From: Herbaspirillum sp. RV1423
GTDB taxonomy: Bacteria > Pseudomonadota > Gammaproteobacteria > Burkholderiales > Burkholderiaceae_D
Assembly: GCF_000577615.1 (NCBI RefSeq)
Contig: NZ_CBXX010000018.1
Coordinates: forward strand, 1-64,000
Length of the DNA: 64,000 nucleotides
Reading direction: 5' to 3'
Made by a program: the position numbers and the translations under genes. Positions 32,992 through 42,614 of the stretch are shown here, piece after piece. Below the pieces are notes generated by a model. The model saw nothing but the letters and a program-made list of their open reading frames with translations, made no database searches and was not told the DNA's origin. Each line of letters begins with the position of its first letter. Position 1 is the first letter of the stretch.

Positions 32992-34134
32992 ATGACAACC
33001 GCCCTGTCCCTGCGCTCCCTTGCCAACATCGCCCGCCTCGGCGTCAAGGAATTGTGGAGCCTGGCGCGCGACCCGATCATGCTGGTATTGATCGTCTACA
33101 CCTTCACCGTATCGATCTATGTCGCCGCCACCGCCATGCCGGATAGCCTGCATCATGCCGCCATCGCCATCGTTGACGAAGACGGCTCACCCCTGTCGGC
33201 GCGCATCGCCGCCAGCTTTTATCCGCCTTATTTCAAGACGCCGGACATGATCTCGCTGAACCAGATGGATGTCGGCATGGACAACGGCAATTACACATTC
33301 GTGCTCGACATCCCTCCCGATTTCCAGCGCGACGTCCTGGCGGGCCGTTCGCCGACGGCGCAGCTCAATGTCGACGCCACGCGCATGAGCCAGGCGTTCA
33401 CCGGCAACGCCTACATCCTCGACATCATCAACGCGGAGGTCACCGAATTCCTGCAGCGCTACCGCGGCGCGGCGCCCTTGCCCGTGGAACTGGTGCTGCA
33501 CACCCGCTTCAACCCCAACCTCGAACGCGCGTGGTTCGGCGCGCTGATGGAGATCATCAACAACGTCACCATGCTGTCCATCATCCTGACCGGCGCCGCG
33601 CTGATCCGGGAACGCGAACACGGCACCATCGAGCATCTGCTGGTGATGCCGGTGACGCCGATGGAGATCATGCTGGCCAAGATCTGGTCGATGGGCCTGG
33701 TGGTCCTGATCGCCGCGGCGGCGGCATTGCTGTTCATCGTCCAGGGCGCGTTGCAAGTGCCGATAGAAGGGTCGATAGGACTGTTCCTGCTGGTGGCGGC
33801 CCTGCACCTGTTCGCCACGACTTCGATGGGTATTTTCCTGGCGACGCTGGCGCGTTCGATGCCGCAGTTCGGCATGTTGCTGGTGCTGGTCCTGCTGCCG
33901 CTGCAATTGCTGTCGGGCGGTTCGACGCCGCGCGAGAGCATGCCGGTGCTGGTGCAGGACCTGATGCTGGCGGCGCCGACCACGCATTTCGTTTCCGCCG
34001 CCCAGGGAATCCTGTACCGCGGCGCCGGAATTACTGTCGTCTGGCCGCAGATGCTGACCATCCTGGTGATCGGCGCGCTGTTGTTTTTTGCTTCGTTGAC
34101 GCGTTTCCGCAAGACCATCAGCCAGATGGCCTGA
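32992..34134 (+). CDS. yhhJ: ABC-2 type permease (YhhJ-like)
   Basis: A 380-aa inner-membrane protein: one N-terminal helix (DPIMLVLIVYTFTVSIYVAA), a large periplasmic part, and about five C-terminal helices including NNVTMLSIILTGAALIREREH and IEHLLVMPVTPMEIMLAKIW, the classic ABC-2 elements. It is probably the second permease half working with the RbbA-like protein, as in the E. coli yhiI-rbbA-yhhJ operon. It starts one base after the rbbA stop. Confidence 0.86.
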   Translation: MTTALSLRSLANIARLGVKELWSLARDPIMLVLIVYTFTVSIYVAATAMPDSLHHAAIAIVDEDGSPLSARIAASFYPPYFKTPDMISLNQMDVGMDNGNYTFVLDIPPDFQRDVLAGRSPTAQLNVDATRMSQAFTGNAYILDIINAEVTEFLQRYRGAAPLPVELVLHTRFNPNLERAWFGALMEIINNVTMLSIILTGAALIREREHGTIEHLLVMPVTPMEIMLAKIWSMGLVVLIAAAAALLFIVQGALQVPIEGSIGLFLLVAALHLFATTSMGIFLATLARSMPQFGMLLVLVLLPLQLLSGGSTPRESMPVLVQDLMLAAPTTHFVSAAQGILYRGAGITVVWPQMLTILVIGALLFFASLTRFRKTISQMA

Positions 34135-34180
34135 AGTGCGCGGCATTGGCGTTTTCGTTTTATGGAATCGGGAGAAGTCT

Positions 34181-35599
34181 ATGGACACCAACGATCTGGC
34201 ACTCGTGCAAAATCGCGTCTTCGATGAAATCGCCATCGGCGACGAAGCCGTCGTCGAGCGCACGCTGACCGCGGAAGATATCCAACTGTTCGCCATCTTG
34301 TCGGGCGACATCAATCCGCAATACCTGGATGCCGCATTCGCCTCTTCCACCAGTTTTCACGGCGTGATCGCCCACGGCATGCTGGGCGGCGCGTTCATCT
34401 CTGCGTTGCTCGGCACCCGCCTGCCGGGACCGGGCACCGTTTATCTGGGACAAACGCTGAGGTTCCTCGCCCCGGCGCGCATCGGCGACACGCTGACCGT
34501 GCGCGTGCGCATCGCCGAACGCGACGAAGCCAGCAAGCGGCTGACCCTGGCCTGTTCCTGCGTCAACCAGGGCGGCGTCACCGTGGTCGAGGGCCAGGCC
34601 GAGGTGATCGCGCCCACGGAACGCATTTCGATGCCGCGCAGCACCTTGCCCGAGGTCAGGCTGACCGCCGGCGACAACGGCTTGCTGCGGCTGCTGCAAC
34701 ATGTGCGGCCGATGGGCGCGGTGACGACCGCGGTTGTGCATCCTTGCGATGCATTGAGTCTGTCGGCGGCGCTGGATGCGCATGCGGCCGGGCTGATCGA
34801 TCCCATCCTGGTCGCCCCGCGCGCCAAACTGGAAATGGTTGCCGCCGACGCCGGCCTGGATATCTCCGCGCTGCGCATCGACGACGTGCCGCACAGCCAC
34901 GCGGCCGCGGCGCATGCGGTCGCCCTGGTCGCCGACGGCGAGGCGGCTGCACTCATGAAAGGCAGCCTGCATACCGACGAACTGATGTCGGCCGTGCTGG
35001 CGAAGCCGGAACTGCGCACCGGCCGGCGCCTGAGCCATTGCTTCCTGATGCAGACGCCGGCCTATCCGCGTCCCTTCATCATTACCGACGCGGCCGTCAA
35101 TATCGCGCCGACGCTGGACGAAAAAGCCGACATCGTGCGCAACGCCATCGGCCTGGCCCAGGCAATCGGCGTGGCGCAACCGCGCGTGGCGATCCTGGCG
35201 GCGGTGGAAACCGTCAATCCGCACATGCCCGCCACGCTCGACGCGGCGGCCCTGTGCAAGATGGCCGACCGCGGCCAGATCACCGGCGCGATACTGGACG
35301 GCCCGCTGGCGTTCGACAACGCCATTTCGGCGGCAGCGGCGCGCATCAAGGGCATTACCTCGGAGGTAGCCGGCCGCGCGGATATCCTGGTCGTGCCCGA
35401 CCTTGAAAGCGGCAACATGCTGGCCAAGCAACTGGAATATCTGGGTGGCGCCGCCAGCGCCGGCATCGTGCTCGGCGCCACGGTGCCGATCATCCTGACC
35501 AGCCGCGCCGATTCGCGCGAATCGCGGATCGCCTCCTGCGCCCTGGCGTTGCTGCTGACCGACCGGGAAAGAAAGACCGCAAAGAGGACGACATCATGA
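34181..35599 (+). CDS. Phosphate acetyl/butyryltransferase with N-terminal MaoC domain
   Basis: A 472-aa two-domain protein. Residues about 10-150 are a MaoC hot-dog domain; residues about 165-465 are a phosphate acyltransferase (MKGSLHTDELMSAVL, TDAAVNIAPTLDEKADI, GPLAFDNAIS, LVVPDLESGNMLAKQL), giving acetyl-phosphate from acetyl-CoA. In PhaJ-type hydratases the catalytic pair is Asp and His in D-X-N-P-X-H; here the sequence is SGDINPQYLD, so the His is Tyr and hydratase activity is doubtful. The start at 34181 has GGGAGAAG upstream. It overlaps ackA by four bases and follows the export operon by 46 bases. Together with AckA it yields ATP from acetyl-CoA under low oxygen. Confidence 0.85.
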   Translation: MDTNDLALVQNRVFDEIAIGDEAVVERTLTAEDIQLFAILSGDINPQYLDAAFASSTSFHGVIAHGMLGGAFISALLGTRLPGPGTVYLGQTLRFLAPARIGDTLTVRVRIAERDEASKRLTLACSCVNQGGVTVVEGQAEVIAPTERISMPRSTLPEVRLTAGDNGLLRLLQHVRPMGAVTTAVVHPCDALSLSAALDAHAAGLIDPILVAPRAKLEMVAADAGLDISALRIDDVPHSHAAAAHAVALVADGEAAALMKGSLHTDELMSAVLAKPELRTGRRLSHCFLMQTPAYPRPFIITDAAVNIAPTLDEKADIVRNAIGLAQAIGVAQPRVAILAAVETVNPHMPATLDAAALCKMADRGQITGAILDGPLAFDNAISAAAARIKGITSEVAGRADILVVPDLESGNMLAKQLEYLGGAASAGIVLGATVPIILTSRADSRESRIASCALALLLTDRERKTAKRTTS

Positions 35600-36789
35600 G
35601 CAAACTGATCCTGGTTCTTAATTGCGGTTCGTCGAGCATCAAGTTCGCGCTGTTCGACACGGCGTCGCCGGCGCAACGCGTGCCGCTGTGGAGCGGCAAG
35701 GCCGACGGCATCACCGGCGAGGCGCCGACGTTCGAGACTTCCGACGCCACCGTCGAGGCCTTGCCGGTCGATGCCGAACAGCCTTACCACGCCGCCCTGC
35801 TGCACATCCGGCAGCGCACCATTGAGCGCATCGGCGACGGCGAACTGGTCGCGGTGGTGCATCGTGTCGTGCATGGCGGCGCCAAATATTTTTCCCCGGT
35901 GCGGGTCGACCTGCAGGTGCTGGCCGACCTGCGCAGCTATATCCCGCTGGCGCCCCTGCATCAGCCGTTCGCGCTGGAAGCTGTCGAGAGCCTCTTGGCC
36001 GACCGTCCCGAACTGCCGCAGATCGCCTGCTTCGACACCGCCTTCCACCACACCCTGCCGCGCGTCGAACAGATGCTGCCGCTGCCCTATTCCGCCTGGG
36101 AACGCGGCGTGCGGCGCTATGGTTTCCACGGCCTGTCGTATGAATACATGTCCATCGCGCTGGCCGAACGCCACGGCGACGCGGCGCGCGGCCGCACCGT
36201 CGTGGCGCATCTGGGCAGCGGCGCCAGCCTGTGCGGCATGCTAGGCTTGAGCAGCGTGGCGACGACGATGGGATTTTCCGCGCTGGACGGCCTGATGATG
36301 GGCACGCGTTGCGGCGCGCTGGACCCTGGCGCCTTGCTGTATCTCATGGAAACGGAAAAACTGTCGCTGCCGCAGTTGGGCCATCTGCTGTATCACGAGT
36401 CGGGCCTGCTCGGTATTTCCGGCACATCTTCGGACCCGCGTGCACTGCTGCTGACGGAAAGCGGCGACGCGCGCGCGCACGATGCGCTGGCGCTCTATGT
36501 CCGCAGGATCGTGCGCGAAATCGGCGCGTTGGCGGCGGTGCTGGGCGGCCTCGACATGCTGGTGTTCACCGCCGGCATCGGCGAGCATAATGCCGAAATC
36601 CGCACCCGGGTCTGCGATGGCCTGCAGTTCCTGAATCTGAAGCTGGACGCGCAGGCGAACCTGGCGCACGCCGCCACGATCTCTGCGCCGCCGAGCCGCG
36701 TCGCGGTGGCGGTCGAAGCCACCAATGAAGAATGGATGGCGGCCCGCCATGCGTATTCCCTCTTGCCGGAGCTGGCGGCAGGCCACTGA
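35596..36789 (+). CDS. ackA: Acetate kinase
   Basis: A 397-aa kinase converting acetyl-phosphate and ADP to acetate and ATP. Family motifs: VLNCGSSSIKFALFD (adenosine/phosphate 1), VVHRVVHGG, CFDTAFHHTLP, RRYGFHGLSYEYMS, VAHLGSGASLC and FTAGIGEHNAEIR. Length is normal. It overlaps the upstream acyltransferase gene (ATGA), so the Pta-AckA pair is made together; the block lies downstream of an FNR promoter. Confidence 0.93.
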   Translation: MSKLILVLNCGSSSIKFALFDTASPAQRVPLWSGKADGITGEAPTFETSDATVEALPVDAEQPYHAALLHIRQRTIERIGDGELVAVVHRVVHGGAKYFSPVRVDLQVLADLRSYIPLAPLHQPFALEAVESLLADRPELPQIACFDTAFHHTLPRVEQMLPLPYSAWERGVRRYGFHGLSYEYMSIALAERHGDAARGRTVVAHLGSGASLCGMLGLSSVATTMGFSALDGLMMGTRCGALDPGALLYLMETEKLSLPQLGHLLYHESGLLGISGTSSDPRALLLTESGDARAHDALALYVRRIVREIGALAAVLGGLDMLVFTAGIGEHNAEIRTRVCDGLQFLNLKLDAQANLAHAATISAPPSRVAVAVEATNEEWMAARHAYSLLPELAAGH

Positions 36790-36831
36790 AGCAGACCTTC
36801 CCCGATCACTTTTTCATCAAGGAGCAATATC

Positions 36832-37305
36832 ATGTACAAACATATTCTGGTTCCTCTCGATGGCAGCACGACTGCCGAACAGGCCGTCCATGAAGCTTGC
36901 AGCCTTGCCCAATTGTGCAAGGCGCAGGTGCGTCTGCTGCACGTGCTGGACATGGCGACATACAGCAACGGCTTCGAGCAGCCGGAGGTCTACATCAGCA
37001 CCATCAGGCCGCTCGCGCTTCAGGAGGCAGAAGAAATGCTGGCGCGCCATCGCGCGATGCTGGAGGCGAAAGGCATCGACGTCGACACCGAAATAAGGGA
37101 AAGCCTGGGCGCCCGCGTCGCCGACATCATCGTCGAGCGCGCCGTTGCGACGGAAGCGGACCTGATCGTGATCGGCACGCATGGACGGCGCGGGATGCGG
37201 CGTTTTGTGATGGGAAGCGACGCCGAGCAGGTCGCGCGCACATCGCCGGTGCCGGTGTTGCTGGTGAAGTATCGCGTTCCGATCAAACCGGCGAGCGAAG
37301 CATAG
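36832..37305 (+). CDS. Universal stress protein, copy 4
   Basis: A 157-aa single-domain Usp with YKHILVPLDGSTTAEQAVHE at the start and GTHGRRGMRRFVMGSDAEQV as the complete ATP-binding loop. It belongs to a different Usp branch from copies 1 and 2. The ribosome site AAGGAG is strong. Forty-two bases after ackA on the same strand, so probably read from the same transcript. Confidence 0.88.
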   Translation: MYKHILVPLDGSTTAEQAVHEACSLAQLCKAQVRLLHVLDMATYSNGFEQPEVYISTIRPLALQEAEEMLARHRAMLEAKGIDVDTEIRESLGARVADIIVERAVATEADLIVIGTHGRRGMRRFVMGSDAEQVARTSPVPVLLVKYRVPIKPASEA

Positions 37306-37334
37306 AAGCAAGCGTAGAAGGACGAATGATAAAA

Positions 37335-37377
37335 CGCTGCCGGCATCGACGATACATTTTCGTCAATGCCGGCAGCG
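37335..37377. terminator. Hairpin between usp copy 4 and the phasin gene
   Basis: CGCTGCCGGCAT pairs with ATGCCGGCAGCG, a 12-bp perfect stem with a 19-base loop, between two convergent genes. No long T run follows; it is probably a two-way terminator. Confidence 0.6.
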
Positions 37378-37420
37378 CCATTTGGAGACGGTTGGCAGCG
37401 TTTGGCAACTCTTGCTGCGC

Positions 37421-37987
37421 TTATTTGCGGGAGCGCGGTTTTGCCGGGGCAGCTTCTTTTGCACCGCCCGCATGGGCCAGATCGGCATCCATGGACTCCA
37501 TCGCATGCAGCGCATTCGCGGTCCATTGCGTATAGCCTTTGCTGGCCTGGTCGACCATGGTGCGGATGAAGGCCATCGCCGACTCGCCGCCATTCTGCAC
37601 GCCGGTGCCGCCGCCTGTCGCCGCAGTATTCTTTTGCAACAGACCCGCGGCACGCTGCTGGGCAATCTTTGCAAATTCTCCTTGCAGGTCGAGCATGATC
37701 TTGGTCATCTGCTGGCCGTAAGCAGTGGCGTTTTCGATGTCGTTCTTGAGATGGCCGATATCCAGCCATGCAGGCATGCTTTTTTGATCGGTGTGATCGG
37801 CGTTGGCCAGTTTTTCGGTCTTTGCGGTCCAGCTTTCCATCGCCTGCTTCAGCGCATAGAGGTTCAGGTCGGCGATCCTGAGCGTGACGTCGAAGGCATT
37901 GGCCGTGACGGCATTGTACAAACGCAATTCGGAATTGATCAGGCTATTGACGTCGTATGGAACCTGCATCGTGGGAAATGAGAACAT
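37421..37987 (-). CDS. Phasin-family PHB granule protein
   Basis: A 188-aa phasin that coats PHB granules. It is mostly amphipathic helix (LINSELRLYNAVTANAFDVT, LYALKQAMESWTAKTEKL, MTKIMLDLQGEFAKIAQQ) with an Ala/Lys/Pro-rich tail ending PAKPRSRK. The start at 37987 has AAAGGAG 6 bases upstream; a longer frame from 38050 has none. Last of the phaB-hemerythrin-phasin group on the minus strand. Confidence 0.82.
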   Translation of the reverse strand: MFSFPTMQVPYDVNSLINSELRLYNAVTANAFDVTLRIADLNLYALKQAMESWTAKTEKLANADHTDQKSMPAWLDIGHLKNDIENATAYGQQMTKIMLDLQGEFAKIAQQRAAGLLQKNTAATGGGTGVQNGGESAMAFIRTMVDQASKGYTQWTANALHAMESMDADLAHAGGAKEAAPAKPRSRK

Positions 37988-38071
37988 GGGACACTCCTTT
38001 GGTTGGTGATCGTTTGCGCTACGGTCGGTTGCGTTCCTTTTGGCTCGCACTCATGCCTATTGAAATGAGTT

Positions 38072-38479
38072 CTAATCATGCTCGACCGGCTGCGCGCCTG
38101 CCAGGTTGAGCGCCTTCACGAGCGCCGCATCCATCTTGACCAGATGTCCCAAGAACCATTGGGGCAGCATGGCGAGGACCTGGCGCGGCAGTACATAGTC
38201 GCCGCTCATGGCCTTTGGCACCACATGATGCAAGGTGCTGAGAAGTTCGGCGTGGTCTTCGCGATGCGCACGCAAATCCGCATAACCGATCTTTTCCATC
38301 AATTCTTCCTCTTCGCGGAAATCGGTTTCCAGCAAATCGACAATGCGCTGCAAGCTCGCCGCGAATTCATGGTCGGGAACCTGCATGATGTCGGTGAGCT
38401 CCTGGATCAATGCCTTGTGCGCATTGTCCATCTCGGCAATGCCCAGAGACAGTGCCGGCGACCAGGTAAGTTGTTCCAT
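38072..38479 (-). CDS. Hemerythrin-like protein with one ligand replaced
   Basis: A 135-aa four-helix protein of the bacteriohemerythrin type. Di-iron ligands by alignment: His21 (GIAEMDNAHKAL), Glu57 (DFREEEELM), His72 and His76 (RAHREDHAEL), His112 and Asp117 (GHLVKMD). The histidine that normally precedes Phe in HFxxEE is Asp53 here, so the diiron site would be altered. It could bind oxygen or act as an oxygen or nitric-oxide sensor, but the change leaves this open. AAGGAG precedes the start at 38479. Between phaB and the phasin gene and downstream of an FNR box. Confidence 0.78.
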   Translation of the reverse strand: MEQLTWSPALSLGIAEMDNAHKALIQELTDIMQVPDHEFAASLQRIVDLLETDFREEEELMEKIGYADLRAHREDHAELLSTLHHVVPKAMSGDYVLPRQVLAMLPQWFLGHLVKMDAALVKALNLAGAQPVEHD

Positions 38480-38508
38480 CGTTGACTCCTTCATTGAATC
38501 CGGCGGCG

Positions 38509-39231
38509 TCACGCCATGAACTGTCCGCCGTTGACGTCGAAAGTTGCGCCCGTGATGTAACCGGCGTCGTCGCCGGCCAAAAACAGCGCCAGCCTAGCGA
38601 CATCCTGCCCGGAGCCCAGGCGTCCGACCGGGATCGTGGCGACAATCTTGTCCAGCACGTCTTTCGGCACGGCAGCCACCATTTCCGTATCGCAATATCC
38701 AGGCGCAATTGCGTTAACGGTGATGTTCTTGCGCGCGCTTTCCAAGGCCAACGATTTGGTGAAGCCCAGTATCCCGGCCTTGGCGGCGGCATAGTTGGTC
38801 TGGCCCAGTTGTCCGCGCTGGCCGTTGACCGAACTGATATTGATGATGCGGCCGAACTGGCGTTCGCGCATGCCGTCGATGACGTTGCGGCACATGTTGA
38901 AAACCGAACCGAGGTTGGTGCCGACGACCGCCTGCCATTGCTCCGACGTCATGCGATGCAGCATGGCGTCGCTGGTGATCCCTGCATTGTTGACCAGAAT
39001 GTCGATCGGCCCGATTTCGCTCTCGACTTTCTGGACGCCCTCATGGCATGCGGCGTAATCGGCAACGTCCCAGCGAAAAACCGGAATGCCGGTGGCTTCC
39101 CTGTACACTTGCGCAGCGTTGGCGTTGTTATGATAGACCGCGGCAACGGTGTATCCCGCCGATTGCAAGGCGAGCGCAATCGCCGCGCCCAATCCTCTGG
39201 TGCCGCCTGTGACCAATGCGACTTTTTTCAT
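38509..39231 (-). CDS. phaB: Acetoacetyl-CoA reductase
   Basis: A 240-aa SDR enzyme that reduces acetoacetyl-CoA to (R)-3-hydroxybutyryl-CoA with NADPH. NADP-binding VTGGTRGLGAAIALAL, NNAGIT, catalytic Ser in ISSVNGQRGQ and Tyr-X3-Lys in TNYAAAKAG. APGYCDTEMV and the NGGQFMA end are typical of PhaB. It heads a minus-strand group with hemerythrin and phasin genes; a perfect FNR box lies upstream. The matching synthase phaC is 14 kb away in the same module. Confidence 0.9.
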   Translation of the reverse strand: MKKVALVTGGTRGLGAAIALALQSAGYTVAAVYHNNANAAQVYREATGIPVFRWDVADYAACHEGVQKVESEIGPIDILVNNAGITSDAMLHRMTSEQWQAVVGTNLGSVFNMCRNVIDGMRERQFGRIINISSVNGQRGQLGQTNYAAAKAGILGFTKSLALESARKNITVNAIAPGYCDTEMVAAVPKDVLDKIVATIPVGRLGSGQDVARLALFLAGDDAGYITGATFDVNGGQFMA

Positions 39232-39311
39232 AAATGTCTGCCCTCAAAAAAAATGCATACGAAAGAAACTATCTCCATATGTGAAATGTAGTACGAAGCC
39301 TGTACAGACAT

Positions 39312-39325
39312 TTGATCCACATCAA
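39312..39325 (-). promoter_or_regulatory. FNR box TTGATCCACATCAA for phaB
   Basis: A perfect TTGAT-N4-ATCAA match 81 bases upstream of phaB. On the minus strand TACATT (39290-39285) is well placed as -10, giving a start near 39278 and a box centre about 41 bases upstream. The rest of the 353-base region up to 39585 shows no further gene. Confidence 0.8.
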
Positions 39326-39584
39326 AGGGCCGCAATTCGCGAAAAAGAATTGGGTTGCTCGCCAGCCGCACTCGCAATTTCGCCAGGCAGCGGCAACCGA
39401 CATGGCGTTGAAAAACACCGACGGCATCTCGGATAATTATTTTTGTGACAACACCATCAGATGCCGGCTTTACACCCGGCGCAGGTCAATTCGGCCCGCC
39501 ATTGCATTACAATGTGCGGTTTCTCCGATTTGCGGCCTGACCGCGTCCTTGCGGGCGAAATCAGGCCCGCCAAGGACTGCCTGG

Positions 39585-40802
39585 ATGGTTGTATTCACCT
39601 CTGTCGCCGTGTTTCTGTTCTCCGCCATTGCGTTGGTGGCGGCGAGCGGCTTTTCGCTGGGTGCGGCCATGCTGGTGTTCGGAAGTCTGGTCTTGTTGCA
39701 CCGGCGTCCCGCATCGTTCCGGCTGGAGCGGCCGGATTACCTGCTGATCGCCGCGCTGTGCGTGTATTTCCTGATCAACGCCACCGCCAACCTCGTACAT
39801 GCCGCGCCGGCCCGCGAATATGACGCGCCGCTGCGTTTTGCGCTGGCCATTCCGGCGCTGTTGCTGCTGATCGCCTACCCGCCCCGGGCAGCGGCGTTCT
39901 GGTCCGGCCTGACGCTGGGCGCGATCGGCGCCGGGCTGTTCGCCGGCTGGCAGTTTTTCGTCGGCGGCGATATGCGCGCCGGCGGCACCACCAATCCGAT
40001 TCAATACGGCAATATCAGCATGGTCCTCGGCGTATTGTGCCTGTGCGGCCTGTCCTGGGCCGCAAACCGGAGCCATCGCCTTGCGTGGATGGCAACGCTC
40101 TGCGCCGGCGCCATGCTCGGCATCGCCGGTTCGCTGTTTACCGGCAGCCGCGGCAGTTGGCTGGCGCTGCCGGTTTGCCTGTCTATCCTCGCCATCCATC
40201 ATGGCGGCGTTCTCGGCAAGCGCCTGTTGCGCGGCGGCGCCATCGCCGTCTGCGCCGTGTTCGCCGTGCTGTGGGCCGTGCCGCAATCGGGGCTGAAACT
40301 GCGCACTCAGTCCGCAGTTGTCGAAGCGAGTGACTACCTCGCCAACGGCAACGCCGATTCATCCGTCGGCGCACGCCTTGAAATGTGGCGCACCGGCGTC
40401 GCCATGCTGCCAGGACACTGGCTGGCCGGCTGGGGCAAACAGGGCATGTTCGACCGCAAGGCCGAACTGGTCCGTCAGGGACTGGCCGCGCCGTCCATCG
40501 AGGAACACACCCACCTGCATAACGAATACCTGGACGCGCTGGTCAAGCGCGGCCTGCCCGGCTTGCTGGCGGTGCTGCTGCTCTACCTGGCGCCGTTGGC
40601 CCTGTTTGCGCGCCGCCTGAAGCATGGCGACGGCGCGGTGCGCGGCTACGCGCTGGGCGGCACGCTGCTGGCGGCAAGTTATCTGACGTTCGGCCTGACG
40701 CAGGCGTTCTTGACACACAATAACGGCGTTATGATTTTTGCCTTCATGACGGTCATCCTCTGGGCCGGTTTGCGCGCTCGGGAACGGCTGGCCGCGGCAT
40801 GA
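39585..40802 (+). CDS. O-antigen ligase/polymerase-like membrane protein (WaaL/Wzy type), copy 1
   Basis: A polytopic protein of about 405 aa with ten or more hydrophobic segments and a large loop before the last ones. The Wzy_C features are TGSRGSWLALPV in the middle and the loop sequence HLHNEYLDALVKRGLPGLLA (about residues 310-330), with R-X-EMWRTG before it. It joins O-antigen to the lipid A-core, or polymerises repeats, at the periplasmic face. The start is uncertain: the ATG at 39585 has AAGGA 8 bases upstream and begins the first membrane segment; an open frame reaches back to 39312. It precedes msbA by 43 bases. Confidence 0.78.
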   Translation: MVVFTSVAVFLFSAIALVAASGFSLGAAMLVFGSLVLLHRRPASFRLERPDYLLIAALCVYFLINATANLVHAAPAREYDAPLRFALAIPALLLLIAYPPRAAAFWSGLTLGAIGAGLFAGWQFFVGGDMRAGGTTNPIQYGNISMVLGVLCLCGLSWAANRSHRLAWMATLCAGAMLGIAGSLFTGSRGSWLALPVCLSILAIHHGGVLGKRLLRGGAIAVCAVFAVLWAVPQSGLKLRTQSAVVEASDYLANGNADSSVGARLEMWRTGVAMLPGHWLAGWGKQGMFDRKAELVRQGLAAPSIEEHTHLHNEYLDALVKRGLPGLLAVLLLYLAPLALFARRLKHGDGAVRGYALGGTLLAASYLTFGLTQAFLTHNNGVMIFAFMTVILWAGLRARERLAAA

Positions 40803-40845
40803 TCGCCCATTGCATTTTCATTTGCAGCAATCAGTAAGGAACAAC

Positions 40846-42582
<1,737 letters not shown>

Positions 42583-42614
42583 CGTCGTCGGAACAACGAT
42601 CATCACCGTCAACC

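Noticed and set aside
27689-34134. A type I protein secretion system
   Set aside because: The ABC protein is of the RbbA fused type with ABC-2 permease parts, not an HlyB-type exporter, and no RTX substrate gene is adjacent.
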